Assembly (NCBI GenBank): GCA_000149265.1 | Contig: CH002016.1 | Location: 195,308 to 259,307 of the forward strand | DNA length: 64,000 bases | Direction of reading: 5' to 3' | From: Ciona savignyi | Lineage: Eukaryota > Chordata > Ascidiacea > Phlebobranchia > Cionidae | In this document: positions 36,478 through 50,100 of the stretch, one piece after another | Layout of the letters: each line of letters begins with the position of its first letter | Position numbering within the stretch: position 1 is the first letter of the stretch | The notes under the pieces: model-generated | What the model was told of the DNA's origin: nothing | Seen by the model: the letters and a program-made list of their open reading frames with translations, nothing else | The model's database searches: none | Program-made: the position numbers and the translations under genes

Positions 36478-37160
36478 TCCAAAATATTATTATTTTTATA
36501 TTGTATATAGTCCTGTAATTATTCTTCATTGAACAAATACGTCGTATGTCGAACATTTACGATCCAATTCACATTTTTACCGCAAAGCAGTGTTATTTGT
36601 AAATATAAAGAGTTTTATGTGCCGTGTTATATAGAGACATTCAAGTGCATGATATATTGCATCATACTATTGCTGCGCCCAGGCACCGAATCACTGTACA
36701 ATTTCGAGTTGATTTTCATGTTGTAGTTAGTCGTTTTAGCATGTAGTATGTTGTACATTTTTATGATTATTTTTTGTACTTTGCACTGTCGTGTACATAT
36801 ACTAAACGTTATACTTGCAGCGAACTTTAGCGGACCAACAAAGCGGTAATAACCGTGCAGCATGTACATTTTGTATATAGTTTTATGTTGTCTTGTATCT
36901 TATTAATATCCAGACGTCTTAGCGGTATCAATCGAATTACTTTGAACTAACCGAATAATGTATACCTTTATTTTATACACGTTGATACAAGCGTTATCTC
37001 CTGTGTAATTCGAGTAAAACGAACATACTTCTACGCTTTCCAGCACTTTTAGTGCAATAATTGTTGATCATGTATGCGCACATTGCTTAATGAAACATTT
37101 CTAGTTCTGTTTTATATCTCTGTGTACCGTTTAAAGAAAATAAATCGAAATCACACAATC
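36478..37160 (+). other. SEMA6-like: 3' UTR of semaphorin with Pumilio-type motifs
   Basis: Runs from the TAA at 36475-36477 to just past the AATAAA at 37139-37144. It contains four TGTANATA motifs at 36502, 36598, 36792 and 36872. The UTR is AT-rich and shows no other strong structure. Confidence 0.6.
37139..37144 (+). terminator. SEMA6-like: Polyadenylation signal AATAAA of semaphorin
   Basis: Only this canonical hexamer is evident in the roughly 680 nt after the stop codon. It lies in tttaaagaaaataaatcg and sets the likely mRNA end near 37160. Confidence 0.5.
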
Positions 37161-40100
37161 GAAAAGTAGTTGTTGAAAAACTCAGAACAGCGATTATTAA
37201 AATTAGATTATTAATTAAATTATTTTACGCAATTTGAAATGCCTAATATTAGTAGTTGAACTGTCGAGCTATACCTTATTGGCGCGCTTTTTGACATTCT
37301 TCAATACCCTGTCGTCTAGACTCTTCTAAGAGTATTCCTTTTTTTCTGACTATTCCAATGAGATCTTGAACACATTTTTGCAAATACCAGCATCTATTGT
37401 AGTTGTGGTGGTTTATTTCAAATATTTTAAGTCTCGCGTACACGTTTTCAATTGAAAAGAATGTTGAGGTCTGCTGGTATATTAATGCAGCGAAGATAGT
37501 GGCATGGAAGAACCGGTTGCGCGCAGATGTCGCTCGGAATGCACAAGACAGCATAGAGGGTGCTAGGCGGAATAGCCACTTTAAAATGCTTAATGCGGCC
37601 AAGAGCCTACTTAGCAGCTGTAGAGTACTACAGGTTAGTTGAAAGGCAATTGTGGTAACTGAAGATGAGCCCACCTTACCTTAAGATGACTTTCGCCGTT
37701 TAGTAGACATTTCTGAGCAGTTAAAACGATGTGCTCTGCGATTCGTTAATTCTACAAATCGCCATTTTACGACATATTTTCGGCGGAAACGTATATTTAA
37801 TCGCTTGCTGCAATACTGTCAAAATTCCCCATGATGACATTGCTGGACAGAGTACCGGAATGTTTTGTTCGCCAAAGAGGCGTCAGTTGCGCTGATCAAG
37901 CGATCAAATCACCATGCGGTTACTGCACGTGTAGTCAACATTTCCCACACGATACCAATTTCAGGCAAATATTCAAAAGTGTGAATCACGACAGGAAATT
38001 TTACTCCAAAGTAGTGACGGTTCTTGGCTGGAATGAATGCCACACGACTAATTAGAAGTAAAAATTTAAATCCTTTATTATCCATGATTTAATTATAAAG
38101 CTACAATTTTGTGTCGTAAGCGAGTAAATTTTCAAATGTAAACAGAAAATGTAACATATTTATCACTGGTAACATATATTGTCAATTTTTTATAATGTGA
38201 TAATGAAATGTTTGAGACTATAATTTAAACTTGGTACCTAATTCAACTGGGCAATCGACCTAATAATACGGTCGGCTTTCTATTTTGAGCTGTATCACAG
38301 GTTGCCGTTTCCTTGCGCATTTTGTTCAAGTAAATAAAAATTTACTTTGCTACGATTACCAACCTCAAAATAGCGATAATTTTATTAGCGTGTGCTTCAG
38401 AAGGCATTTTAGATTGGCTTGGCTTGTGCAATGTAGGAATACTGAAAATAGCTACAAATTTTTAAACATTGAAGTAAGGATTTAAAAAGTTATTAGGAGT
38501 AAATATACATTTTTTAAAAATTTCGGTAAAGAAAAATTAACGCAGGACAACATTTGGCCAAATCACAGTATTATAATAGTATAGCCTAAATAAACGATAT
38601 GCTTTAAAATTGTAAGGTATGAAGTCCACTTAGTGCAGCTGGGCGTTAGTTTACTTCGGATAAACGATGGCTATCTAATACACATAGCGCAGTCACGCGA
38701 TGGTATTGTGTTTTCAATATCGCTAACAATGATCCAGGTTTCGTTAGTGGCTTCTGCCATAACTTCAACAATAACGAGGCCGGAATGTTTATTAAATGAC
38801 GGCCATCGATAACCCCCTGCTCAGTTTGAGGAATGTATAGTTCTCGGGAATTTTATTCATGGCGTGTCGAAACGTGGACATTTGAATGGAAGGAAGAATG
38901 TCCGATATTGCTGACACGGTGCAAGAGTGCACAATCAGTGAAGTCACTAACAGTATGAATTTGTATGGTATAGGTTAGGAGAAGGACAAGTGGTGATAAA
39001 TACACCTTATCCGAAAGCTTGCATTAGTTACCAGGTGGTTAAAATTATGGTATATAGTCAAGCAATGTGCAATAGGAGTTCTTGAGTCAAAATAGAGTTT
39101 TGTACAAACCGTGGAGAGAGTGATGTCAAATCTCGGTTGTCATTTCTTCACTGAAATGTCAAGTGGCATCGTCGATGTCTATAAATACCGAAGTATAGCA
39201 AGCTTCGGACGAGTATCCCATCTTGAAGTGTTAATTCTGACGTCCGGGGTCAACTAGGGAGTTATACTTTTCGTGCGTCACAGCACTGTCAATTTCAACA
39301 GCAACCAACAGTATCTCAGGCAATGCATCAATCGACCATGAAGTAGATGTATTGGTTTAGTGTTGATTTCCTCGAGAGTTCAAGCGTGAAAATTATCTTT
39401 TTACTAGCCGTTTGATATAACATATTTTTATACAGAGTTTTGCAATACATGGAATTTATGGGAGGTATTTTTAACACATATTACTTAAGGTTTCCATGCT
39501 CATTGTTTTAAGTACTTAAGGAATTGTTTGTAACTCTTAGGAAGAAATATTGTTGTGTTACATTCGCGTGTGGTCAGGTGGGTGGCGGCATCGATATATA
39601 TGTGGCTATATTTCTCATTCTTGTCCATATAGTTAAACTAAGTTTCTAGATACAGACCCCAGAGAGATCAATTACAATGTTTGTTTAAATACAACTCGAT
39701 AGAATATATAGTGTTTCAAGATACAATGAAGTATAATTAATTGGAGTCTGAAAATAGACTTACAACAAATTATTTTTGAATCAAGTATTCTATTGATATA
39801 TCTATTATAAATTGATTTGGAGTATTCACCTGAATCACCGAAAACCTATTTGGATGTATCAGTGGTCGGTTTTCCCCTAGCCACCACCACCGGGTACAGA
39901 CGCATCATTAAATTGCCGCATGCGGTGGTAAACGATAATATGAACACCGAATAAGCAAGATGAGATTATGCTGGGCAGCTTGGGCATTTATTACTGCAAA
40001 TAATGAAAAAGTTTAATCATCTGCTTTGCCACAAACAATTGGCCTCCAAAGTATTTTCACCTGATTTCACATTCTTTTAATTTCAATTATGCTAATACAG

Positions 40101-40737
40101 TTATAATACGGCGCTAATTTTGCTTCCCGTGTTTTGTAGACACGAAGGAAGGAGTGTACTTTTCGCGCGAAGAGAAAAACGCATACACACACTACAAAGG
40201 TTCATGTCTGAGATATAGCAAACTTAGTTTCCGATCAGCAGGTTAGGGTGCTTTAGGTCAACTGCATTGTGCAGATTTATTAGAAATTTATAAGTCGTTA
40301 GAGCCGTTCCACATTTTTATTAACAATGTATATTTGAACAACCTTCGGTTACACGTGTATGTATACTTTATTAAGGTTTATAGGGCACCGAACCCAGATT
40401 GTTCAGCGACATTTTATAATATTGTAGTGACGCAGGTGAAGTTTGGTTTTCTGGAAGTTCTTGTTTGCATTTGTCGGCTAGGTTTGCCAGGCTACCCCTT
40501 AAGCAATTATCCCGCATACTTAGCAAGAGATCAATTATTTTTACTGATTCCGAACTGATACGATCAGGTAAAGATTACTTTTGTACCGCATGTTGTAGAG
40601 TGGTCATTACCGACCAAAATATGGTGATATATGGCTTTTTTAGTTTCAGGAGTTAGCGCATGAATAACTTTGTACACTGATTTGTTTGAATAGCTGTTAC
40701 TTCTGAACTGGGTTTAACAGTCGTTTTTCATTATCAC
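37161..40737. other. Intergenic region before ADAMTSL1/3-like gene
   Basis: About 3.6 kb. ORFs on both strands (for example the minus strand at 37276-37674) have no recognisable domain or signal peptide. I found no tRNA, transposon ends or clear promoter elements. Non-coding first exons and the promoter of the next gene may lie here. Confidence 0.45.
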
Positions 40738-40748
40738 AGTACTACAAC
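40716..40748 (+). promoter_or_regulatory. 3' splice site 9 nt before the ATG: 5' UTR intron or trans-splice acceptor
   Basis: A pyrimidine-rich stretch ending ttatcacag (AG at 40738-40739) leaves only nine nucleotides before the start codon at 40749. Tunicate mRNAs commonly receive a 16 nt spliced leader at such sites. A cis-spliced 5' UTR intron would look the same. Confidence 0.45.
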
Positions 40749-43700
40749 ATGATGTGTATACTTCAAACGCTTTACCGAATGACAGTTTGTGCGGTAAGTT
40801 CAATACTGTGTTATTAGGTTACTACTCGCAATATGTCGGGTTTTATTTTCACCTACTTATATACAAGTTTTAAGTTAGCAGTATAACGAATATCTTTCGT
40901 CAGTGTGTACTAGCACTTGAGATAAATCCACACGTGCGCGAAAAATATTCGGTTCTGCATACTCCGTATCACGCGAGTGGGTGTTTCAATCACAGTGTTT
41001 GGTATTCCGAATGCCTGTCGCTAAACCTGTCTCCATGGCGCTTCCACATCAAACAATACAGAAACACTTGAAAGTAGGGTCAAATACGTTCGTATAAACA
41101 ACCCCGTGAAAGTGGTCTCAAGCAAGTGTACAGTGTGTTATTTTATTCAATAAACAGACTTTGCTAGAACCGCTGTGAAGTTCCACGATTAAAAATAATC
41201 CAAACTACGTTTGGCCACGAAAGTTAGTTACTTGACGTCCTTTCATTTTAGTAATGTGCATTAATTTTTGTAATTAAAATAATTTGACATTTGTACTATT
41301 TGTATAAGTTTACAGTATAAAAATATTAATAATAATCATTAATTTTCTTTGCATCGTATAAATTGATATATATAGATATCAAACGCCTATTAACGCTAAG
41401 AACCGGAATGTAGAGTATGTGCCAAACCCAAGCTCATTTATGCTTGCCGCTGATCTTCTATTGACAGCGATTCGCTCCGAGAGACTCGTGTGAGGGCTTC
41501 TCGCGTGGCTCAGGGTCGCTTAGACCAGGGGCATTGGCGTGACTGGCACTGTAGTATAATTCACAATATTTTGTGACGTAGTGAAAACTATTTATTTTGT
41601 GACGACTGCAGTTTAAAGTCTTCATAATTTAAAGTTGAGTAAAGTTTACAAATGTTTTTTCGCATTGATTTTAGTAAAATGTAACACTTATGAAATTTTG
41701 TTCCGTTTAATTTTCCCTTATAATTGTTTAAATGGTTTATATAAAACAGTTACAAAAATACATCAAGTTTAGTAGCAAATGTGAAACTCAGGTAAGATAC
41801 AACATGCGGTCAACAAACGCGGGACAAAAATGCTGGTTACAAAATTGTAATCTTTACCAAAAGCTCCATGACTGTTGCATACGTAGCAAAAGTCGTAAAT
41901 TTATAGTTTTTGTTAGCTGCAACCTTGTCGCGGCTTGACTAGTGGTTTACGTTCCATCTCAGCAGGATTATACACACTAAGAATTTAAGAGCAAGTGCCA
42001 ATTTGCGATATACTATACAAATTCAGCACAATAGAAGTGCTGTGAAATTAAACCTATCCCTGCCGCGTATATGACCCGCTGAGCGAAACCCGCAACTGCG
42101 CCATTAATGTGAGGTCTTTGCAGCATTGTGTACAGTATACACGATTAGAATCCTAAAGTATATTTTATCCAATCACTTGATTTATAGACTTGAAATCTAA
42201 AATTGTATAAAATAAAGACAAAAGTAGTATTATGTCATCAGTTTTTGGTGTCGACTGTACTGTTTTTTCTGTAATGTGTTCGCAAGCTGTTTGGATGACA
42301 ATAGCGGGGATGACTTATATCTTGCACGCTAACCTAGGATTCCTATCTGGTATTTGACGACACGATAAGGGCTGCTGACGGATTATGAGGGTGTGTCAGT
42401 GTCACAATAATTGTAAACGTACGGACAATGCGATTAAAATCATTTTATCGCTCCATTGGCTCGAATTCCATGTGTAGGAAGCTAACCCTACTTAATCACT
42501 TGTCATGCTGGGAACTTGGGGAACGGCAACTTTACACTTTCCTATGTATAGATATATAGCCCCACACCAATTAACGGAGCTTAGGGAACTGATCTTTATT
42601 TATTCTTCTGAGTGTTGCAACCCTCCCACCTAATCCAGCGTAACCATTTCTCAAGCTCTATTAGCTGATGGGTCTGTATAGTATACATTGCAGACTGAAT
42701 ATAGCTTGCAGTTTCTATCACAAACAGATTAAGCGATAGTTTCTCTGCAAAAGGTATCCTGTGTTTGCCCCCAATGCGCCCCTCGTACCACATACATCGA
42801 CACGAGGTCTCAAACAATTGCTACTTTCTCACGAAGTTCCCTTACTTGGCAGCTAATTTTGTCGGCATGCTTGCAAAGCCCTTGCTGTAATTATCGAGCT
42901 GAGGCTTTCATCTTATTTTAGAGAAAGATTAATAAAACCGTTGAAACGTGCAACGCGATTACACCTTACGTATTATAATATACTTTGCTCTGCAATTAGT
43001 ATCAGTGATTTATAAGATTAATGTTGTTGACCTTGGTTCACCTTTCCATAGACTCCATCAATCACGTTCGGTGTCAATGGAATCGCGTCAAAGAATAAAT
43101 GTTAACGAATTGCCTCACTCGTGATGAATGATTTGTTTTCCTGCAATTTTATCGAGGTGAATCGGTCCACTATGTCCAAAAGTGGCGCTGATCGATGCGC
43201 TTGGAAGTGAACGTGATTCGCATACCAATACCGAATTCCGGGGAATCAACTTCTTGGTTTGCAGAATGGTCGTAAAAGGAAATGTTGTCGAAACAACCCA
43301 CCGCCCCCTGTCAATGCTACTTTAACGTTTTTAATCGACCGGTCGTTTTAAACAACGATATTTACTTTATATGCAACGAATCTGTTTGACTTTATTCGAT
43401 TCGTTTTATTTTTAACTGTAAACATAATTTCCTAAAAGATTAATCATAAAAAGCTTGGCGGGTTTATGTTTCGTATTCATATTTATGATTTTTCGTTTCT
43501 GAATTGACTCTATCTATTCAAACTTGTATGCGTACCTCGTAGCTTGTTTGCTTAAACCAATATGTTTCATTAATTTTGAAAAATTGATAATCTTGGAAGG
43601 TCCAACGTACAGAATCTGTAAACGGACGTCTACATGTTGTTCTAGCCAAAGGTCACATTTGTTCAAGTTCGCTTTCGCAAACATCGTCCTCGTGTTATAC

Positions 43701-44150
43701 TACGGAACCGCTCTATCAAACCAAAAACGTCTCGGTACCCGCTTAAAGGTGTCAAATTATCCGGTCAGATTTCGTAAGCCAGAAATATACCTTATAAATA
43801 AGCACTCGTACCCATGGTACAGCAGTACAGTTTTATTAACAAACGGTCGCTCACGGTTTGGTTCTCGCGTACACTACGATTGAAGTGGACATTGCTTTTA
43901 AAACTTGTCTGGATGGCGTGCTGTGTGTGAAAACACTCCGATAAGCAATTCAACATCTTATAAAGTTACACCCAATCCGAACACTGGCGACAAAGCAAAT
44001 GTTACTACTATTCGTACCATTTTATATTGACCTTCTATTTTAGGCAATTCATATAGTGATGTTATTTTTTATTCTTAGGTATTGTTGCCGCTTGCCACCA
44101 AAGGATTACAATTCCCATCACACGAAGCAGTTAAGGAAGCTGTGGAAAAT
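40749..44150 (+). other. ADAMTSL1/3-like: Split signal peptide, exons 1-2
   Basis: Exon 1 (ATGATG at 40749, 15 codons) ends at a consensus donor gtaagt in phase 0. Exon 2 starts with an in-frame hydrophobic run. Joined, they read MMCILQTLYRMTVCA plus VLLPLATKG: a normal leader whose core spans the junction. Neither exon alone would direct secretion. The first exon is short and was found by fit, so another upstream exon is possible. Confidence 0.55.
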
Positions 44151-47100
44151 GTAAGTTGAATATTTTATCATACAATCAATATTTTCTTTAATAACGCTAT
44201 TGTTTTCGGATCCTTCTCAATTTGGATTTATTTAAAAGCTATGCGACAGGTCACACTGTTTGAATAGTTATTATGCGACCTTGAATTTGCGCTGTGTATA
44301 CCCGTACATGGCAGTTGATAGGTTTCTTTTGACAGAATCTATGTTGGCATTGGAGATCTTAACCGATTTCGCAGCGACTGTTGAACTGGCGTGGGAATCA
44401 TTTGTCTTGGCGTCAACCAGCACGCCGTGTAATATTACATATATTTAACATAGGAAAAACACACGTAGACATGAAAACATAATGGAATCTCGTATCGCTT
44501 CGGAATAGTAATATTTGCTGATAATATCGTTTGCACCCAGTGGTCGAAGGCAAATGCGTGACTTGTACAGTCCTTTAATAAACAACAATATGAAACAGAA
44601 ATTTTGACTTTTAATTATTATTATTCGCATTCCTTTCTGTAATTTACATCTATATGACTGTGTTTTCGATATAATTACGCCTCTTAAGTCGGCAGCGTAA
44701 AGTTTTCCGCCAGTCACTGTACCACAAATCTCTAGAGTTTCCGTTCAGAAGATGTGGATTCTAAATTTAGCCCGTGCTTGTAAAAGCTTGCCCTGAGATA
44801 TACGTTATTGATATGACATAGCATTGGCGAATTTAAGACTCTGAGATTTGGAATCTATATTTACATACTGGCCACACTTCACGTTTCGCTAAGCGCCACT
44901 TACACTATACATCCTCATAGAGAGATAGAATCTTTTTAAAATGGATGGCCTATCATTTTAAAATGTATAACGTAGACAGGCAACAAGACTATTTTCATGT
45001 ATTTTTTATTAAATCCATACATTCAACATGGATAAAGTTAGAGTTAGATCATTATACATTCATGGTGGCTGTGATCATATATAGTTTGTATTTTAGCAGC
45101 AATGCTAAATATTGTTTGATATTTAATGTGAATTTTGCTTGGACGTTTATTTTCTACAGGTTAATGTAAATGACGAGGGAAAATCTTGGTCTCCGTGGAG
45201 CGATTGGAGCGAGTGTTCGCGGAGTTGTGGCGGTGGATCATGTTATAGAAGACGTGTGTGTTCCTCGTAAGTTTCGTATGCGTCGAATGCTTTATCATCC
45301 TCAAATATATGGCGACTGGTTTTCGTTTGCTGAGTAACCACCAATGTGGACATGTTACAACGTTAAGTACGAGACATATACAAGATGTAGAGGTTCCAGT
45401 AAAAGTTTGCTTAAAGACAGTTCATGTGTTTGCGCAGGGATTTCTGCGAAGGCTCCAGCGTTGCGTACGAGACATGTGAAAATCAGGTAACCAGTTGAAT
45501 ATTAGAATTATATTTTTTCAAATTAATAATAATTTTTTTTCCATTTCACAACCGTGATTTTACGAATATCCGGAGATATACAAGTGTAACACTAACACCT
45601 TCCATCCATGGAAATGGTTTTAAAATACAATTTGTTAAACAAGGAAATATAGCCCATAGGTCGTAAATTCTTTCATTTCGCAGTGACTATTTCCATTTGC
45701 AGAACTGTCCGGATGGTTCAGTGGACTATAGAGCATCGCAGTGTTCATTCTTCAACAATCTCCGATACTTCGGCAACTTGTACTCATGGCAGCCTGTGGT
45801 AATCAGACATTCACCGTGTGCTCTGTACTGTACTGCACACGGCACCAACATCACTGCTAAGTTGGCGCATCAAGTTCTCGACGGCACTAAATGCAGAACA
45901 GGATACAACGACATGTGTATAAATGGAGAATGTGAGGTAAAACATTTTTTTTTTGAATTTATAATTACAGTTGTAAAATTGCACATTAGCCCAGACAAAT
46001 ATAGCCTTATTTCCTATTTATCTAAATTCTAAATGTATTTAAAATGTTAAAATAGATAACTAACTGTGCCAGAAATTAAACATCAGTTAACAGAACATTT
46101 TAGGAGGTGATTTTTGGTGAACAATTTAACACTGAGATGTGAAGAGATTTTTTGAATTGATAATATTAATGGCATCCGCAATGTATCGTTTTACTTTACC
46201 AGCCTCGAAACTACTTCCGAAATCTGATAACCACCGTATTTCCTAAAATAAATCGCGAGTTACCTAATTTTTATAAGTGCCAAAACAAATTTCCATGCTT
46301 TGGCAATGATGTTTACGATTTTAGTTTTCATGTGCAAGTTCTGCCAATTATTTACCAGAGGGTAAATGTTTCGATAAGGGGCGTGTTATTTATGTAAAAA
46401 TCATGTAGCCGAAAATAGACCCGCGGTACAAAAGTGCGAAGTCTAAAACTTGTGATACAAATGTGCTTATTTTGTCATTAATCAAAAATAATCGTGGCCC
46501 ATAAAATACCTCCATGAAGCTTTGTAACCCCTGGTTGATAATACGATGCTTGTCACAACTTGGCTCAGTGGGGTGCTTTAACAGGTGATGATAGACATTC
46601 GCTGGAATCAAGTTCTTGCTTTCACTACGTGATTTTCAGCACAATTAACATTGGTTCATTTGTTCTTACAAACCAACGTTGATAGTGTAATCGTTTTGTG
46701 ATTGCCAGGAGCTGCTCTGTGGCTATTAATTGTCAACTGATCGACGTAATATGCAACAATGCTTTCATTGTATTATTAGCTATGTACTGTGTGTGTTCTG
46801 AAAACTTGTGTACTTCAGTACTTATCCAGGTGTGAACACCATGCGAGTTATACATTTGCGGTTCTTACCACTTGCTTGCTTTTGCACATTCCATCACCGT
46901 TTACTCTGTGGCGTCATAAACACCCGTCCTGTGCCACATGCACTCAGGATTGTAATTATAAGAAGGTTTAAGTTATTTATTATACGCGTTTATATTTTAC
47001 CTAAAACACATTAACTGAATCATTTGTCGTTAATCAAATATAGTGGTAATCACGTTCCTACAATTGTGCTTTATCATGAAGTTCTTCTGATGTTATTGGT

Positions 47101-50100
47101 ACAGTTTAATTCATATTTAGCGAAAACAAAAACTACGTTTGGTTTTTGAAGTAAATTGGTTTTTGAAGGTTGGGCTTATTATGTAAGGTACACGAGGTGG
47201 CCTAATTGGTCTTTGTATATATCCTTCTTTATCCTGGTGTAAAAACGCCGCCAAAATGTGTTACTTACTCCACTATAGTGTTTGATGTGGTTGGTAATAA
47301 AGAATGCTGTACATTTCAACACATAGTCGATTTTGTGGTGAACAAACACACCTGCATGATTACGTAACACAGGCACAGGACAGTAAATAGAGCTTGGTAT
47401 TGTCCTTCAAGCAATTAATCAGAGCCAAGCCTTGTAGGCAATTCTCAACTGTTAAACTAACCGTTGGTATCGTGTAACCCGCCTCCGCGTTTTTCACTTT
47501 CCTCGTTTGTCAACTTGCCACTTCTCACGCCTGTATATCAGAGTTGTGGCTTGGATTATTTGAGTTTGACTGTGTGCAGTCAATATTTCCGCTGCATCCT
47601 AGCAGCGCTTTTAACGAGTGACCTTTTTTATTGGCAGTTATTGCGTAAAGTCATCGTTAACTACCTCGTAATTAACTTTATTTCTGATACGAATTTACAG
47701 TCTGTCGGGTGTGACAAGAAACTACATAGCCAAGCTCGAAATGACGTGTGCGGAAAGTGTCAAGGTGACGGAAGCACGTGCCGGCTTGTGACCGGCTTGC
47801 ACCGCTCAAATCCGGTTAAACACGCAGGTAATTCACATGAGTGCACTATATCAATTTCATATTTGCTTACACAGCTATCATTAAACACAGGCACAGAGGT
47901 TGTTATAACAATTCCTCAAGACAGCCGACGCATAAGCGTGTCTGAACGTGGTTCAGGACATGTAGGTTAGTCCTTTAATTTGCATTGTACACTTGTGATC
48001 CGTGTAGGAATAATCTAATTATTTTAGGATTGCTCCTGAGAGAATCGAATGAGTTTGATATTATCGTGCCGCGTAGGCAGGGAAATCGCTCCAACGGTGT
48101 ACTTGAACGTTCTGGGATTGTTGTAGAGTTTGGAGCTGTGCCATCTGGCAAGGAATTTCTTGACGTACCAGGGCCTGTCCCCAGCGAAATGAAAATACTT
48201 GTAAGCATGAATTTATCGTTTGTTTCCAACCGCAAAAGGGAAACATGAGATGTGCAAACACTCCTGCTCCACTTATAACCTATCTGGATTGAATTAAGAG
48301 TGTGCGAATGTGACAGTGAAGAATACTTGTATTAAACAAGAATTTCATAATCTTTTCTAGGAATGCTAAAGTAATAATGATTTTCAGGCGCTGGAGTGTT
48401 ACAAATTATCTCTTGTTCGTCTATTTTCAGACCGCATTTACATTGTTTTTGTAGGCGCTCTATGACGACACCGTGTGGAAGTATATTCGTTACGAGTTCT
48501 ACCGACCGCTGATCGTGTTTTGGAAACATGATGAGTCATCCTCCCCCTGCCCGGTCACATGCGGCGCCGGTGAGTCAATTGCGATATCAATGTTTGTGTT
48601 GCCGAACGTCCGACTTACTAACAGCGTCCGACTTATTAACCGCGACTCGTTTTGAGTAGTTACGAAAGAGTTGTGTTGAAACTTCTGTGGTCATACTACA
48701 AAGTAATTCCCACCGGAGTTATGGAATCGTCCATTTGATTTTTGTTGACCTAACATAATTATCCACAACGCAAACTTTTCAAAAAATTACCCTTACATAT
48801 CTCATATCTTCTACGTTTTTGTTCTCATTTCCATACATGGCAAAGTTATATTTTTTATCCACAATAAAAAAAGGTTTCACTGGCTACATGTGCTTGCTCT
48901 ATACGTAGTACCAACCCTATGATTGAAAAATGTGGAAATCTGTGACATATTGCGTTACATCAACAACAGGCCAGGAGTTAAAACGACAATCCTCACATGT
49001 TGACATTATTCAAACTATTTTTATATCCAACCACGTCACGTTTATTAATAATATGTTGTCGGGTGGTAATAATAGTTTACGATACTAGAAATCTTTTAAT
49101 AGATAGTTGCATTGCAAGTGAAATACAACATCGAAGTGTAAAAATACTGGTAATACCTAACAGGTATGCGATTCATACGTCCAATATGCGTTGAAATGGC
49201 TACTGGAGAAAGAAGAGACGATAAGACATGCCACGATGAAGGGACCACTCCACCTTTGCCAAAAGTAATGAGATGCAAGTTGCCAGATTGCCCGGACAGG
49301 TGACGTAGCTATAGCTACAAATTTCGCATCCGCGTGTGTTGAATGTCAGTAATTGATTGTTTTAGTGCAGATTCGAAACGAGGCGCATTGATTCGACGTT
49401 TGAATTCGTTCAACGAAACAGGTACTTTCTTCGTGTATGTATGAGGGGTATATCACCTGTGGTATAATAGGTAGTCGAGAAATCATAATTGCTCCGAGTT
49501 TGTGGGGAACTTGTGTGAGATATCGTGGGCAATACTATAACAAAATCGGTATTTGTTATACAAATTACAGCCATCACAGATATTTATCACAATTAAGAAT
49601 ATTAGAATATATACTTAATATATATATGTATATTAGATATTTATATGTATCTATATATATTAGATATATTTAGATTATATTTATATAGAATATATATATA
49701 CAGTGGAACCACGCTTACCTGACCAACTATAGGACCGTAATCAAGCGGTCGCGTTAGCGGGCTGGTCGTGTTAGCGAATTTTGCTTTGGAGTAATTTGTC
49801 GTCATATGCAGCCAAAACGTCTGCTATTTTACTAAATGCCATTATTTTTATCAGACACTGCAGAATGAATTTAAACAACTGTTAGTACTGAAGTTTATTT
49901 TATGAGATTCATCTCTGTTTGCCACAATTTTCTTTTTTTGTGTGTGTACGCGCTTATTTAATCTTATTGTTTTTATCACAAAAGAAATTTAACCTTATTA
50001 TTTTGGTGACAAAAGCAAATTATTGAGCATGTGTGATCGCTTTAGCGGAGTTAAAAGTTTAAACTAAAATATGGCGGTCCTGGTCTGGAAACCGCGGTGC

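Noticed and set aside
37276-37674. 132-codon minus-strand ORF in the intergenic region
   Set aside because: Random-looking composition, no domain, no splice context or promoter evidence.
43524-43883. 119-codon plus ORF upstream of exon 2 of the ADAMTSL1/3-like gene as its N-terminus
   Set aside because: No suitable donor in frame and no credible leader. Exon 40749-40793 gives a better signal peptide with consensus splice sites.
47193-47230. tRNA A-box-like gaggtggcctaattggtc
   Set aside because: No B box or stem partners within the next 100 bp.
47464-47970. 168-codon plus ORF as an independent gene
   Set aside because: It is two ADAMTSL1/3 exons (47701-47827 and 47891-47965) plus open intron sequence. 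Splice sites and domain content explain it.
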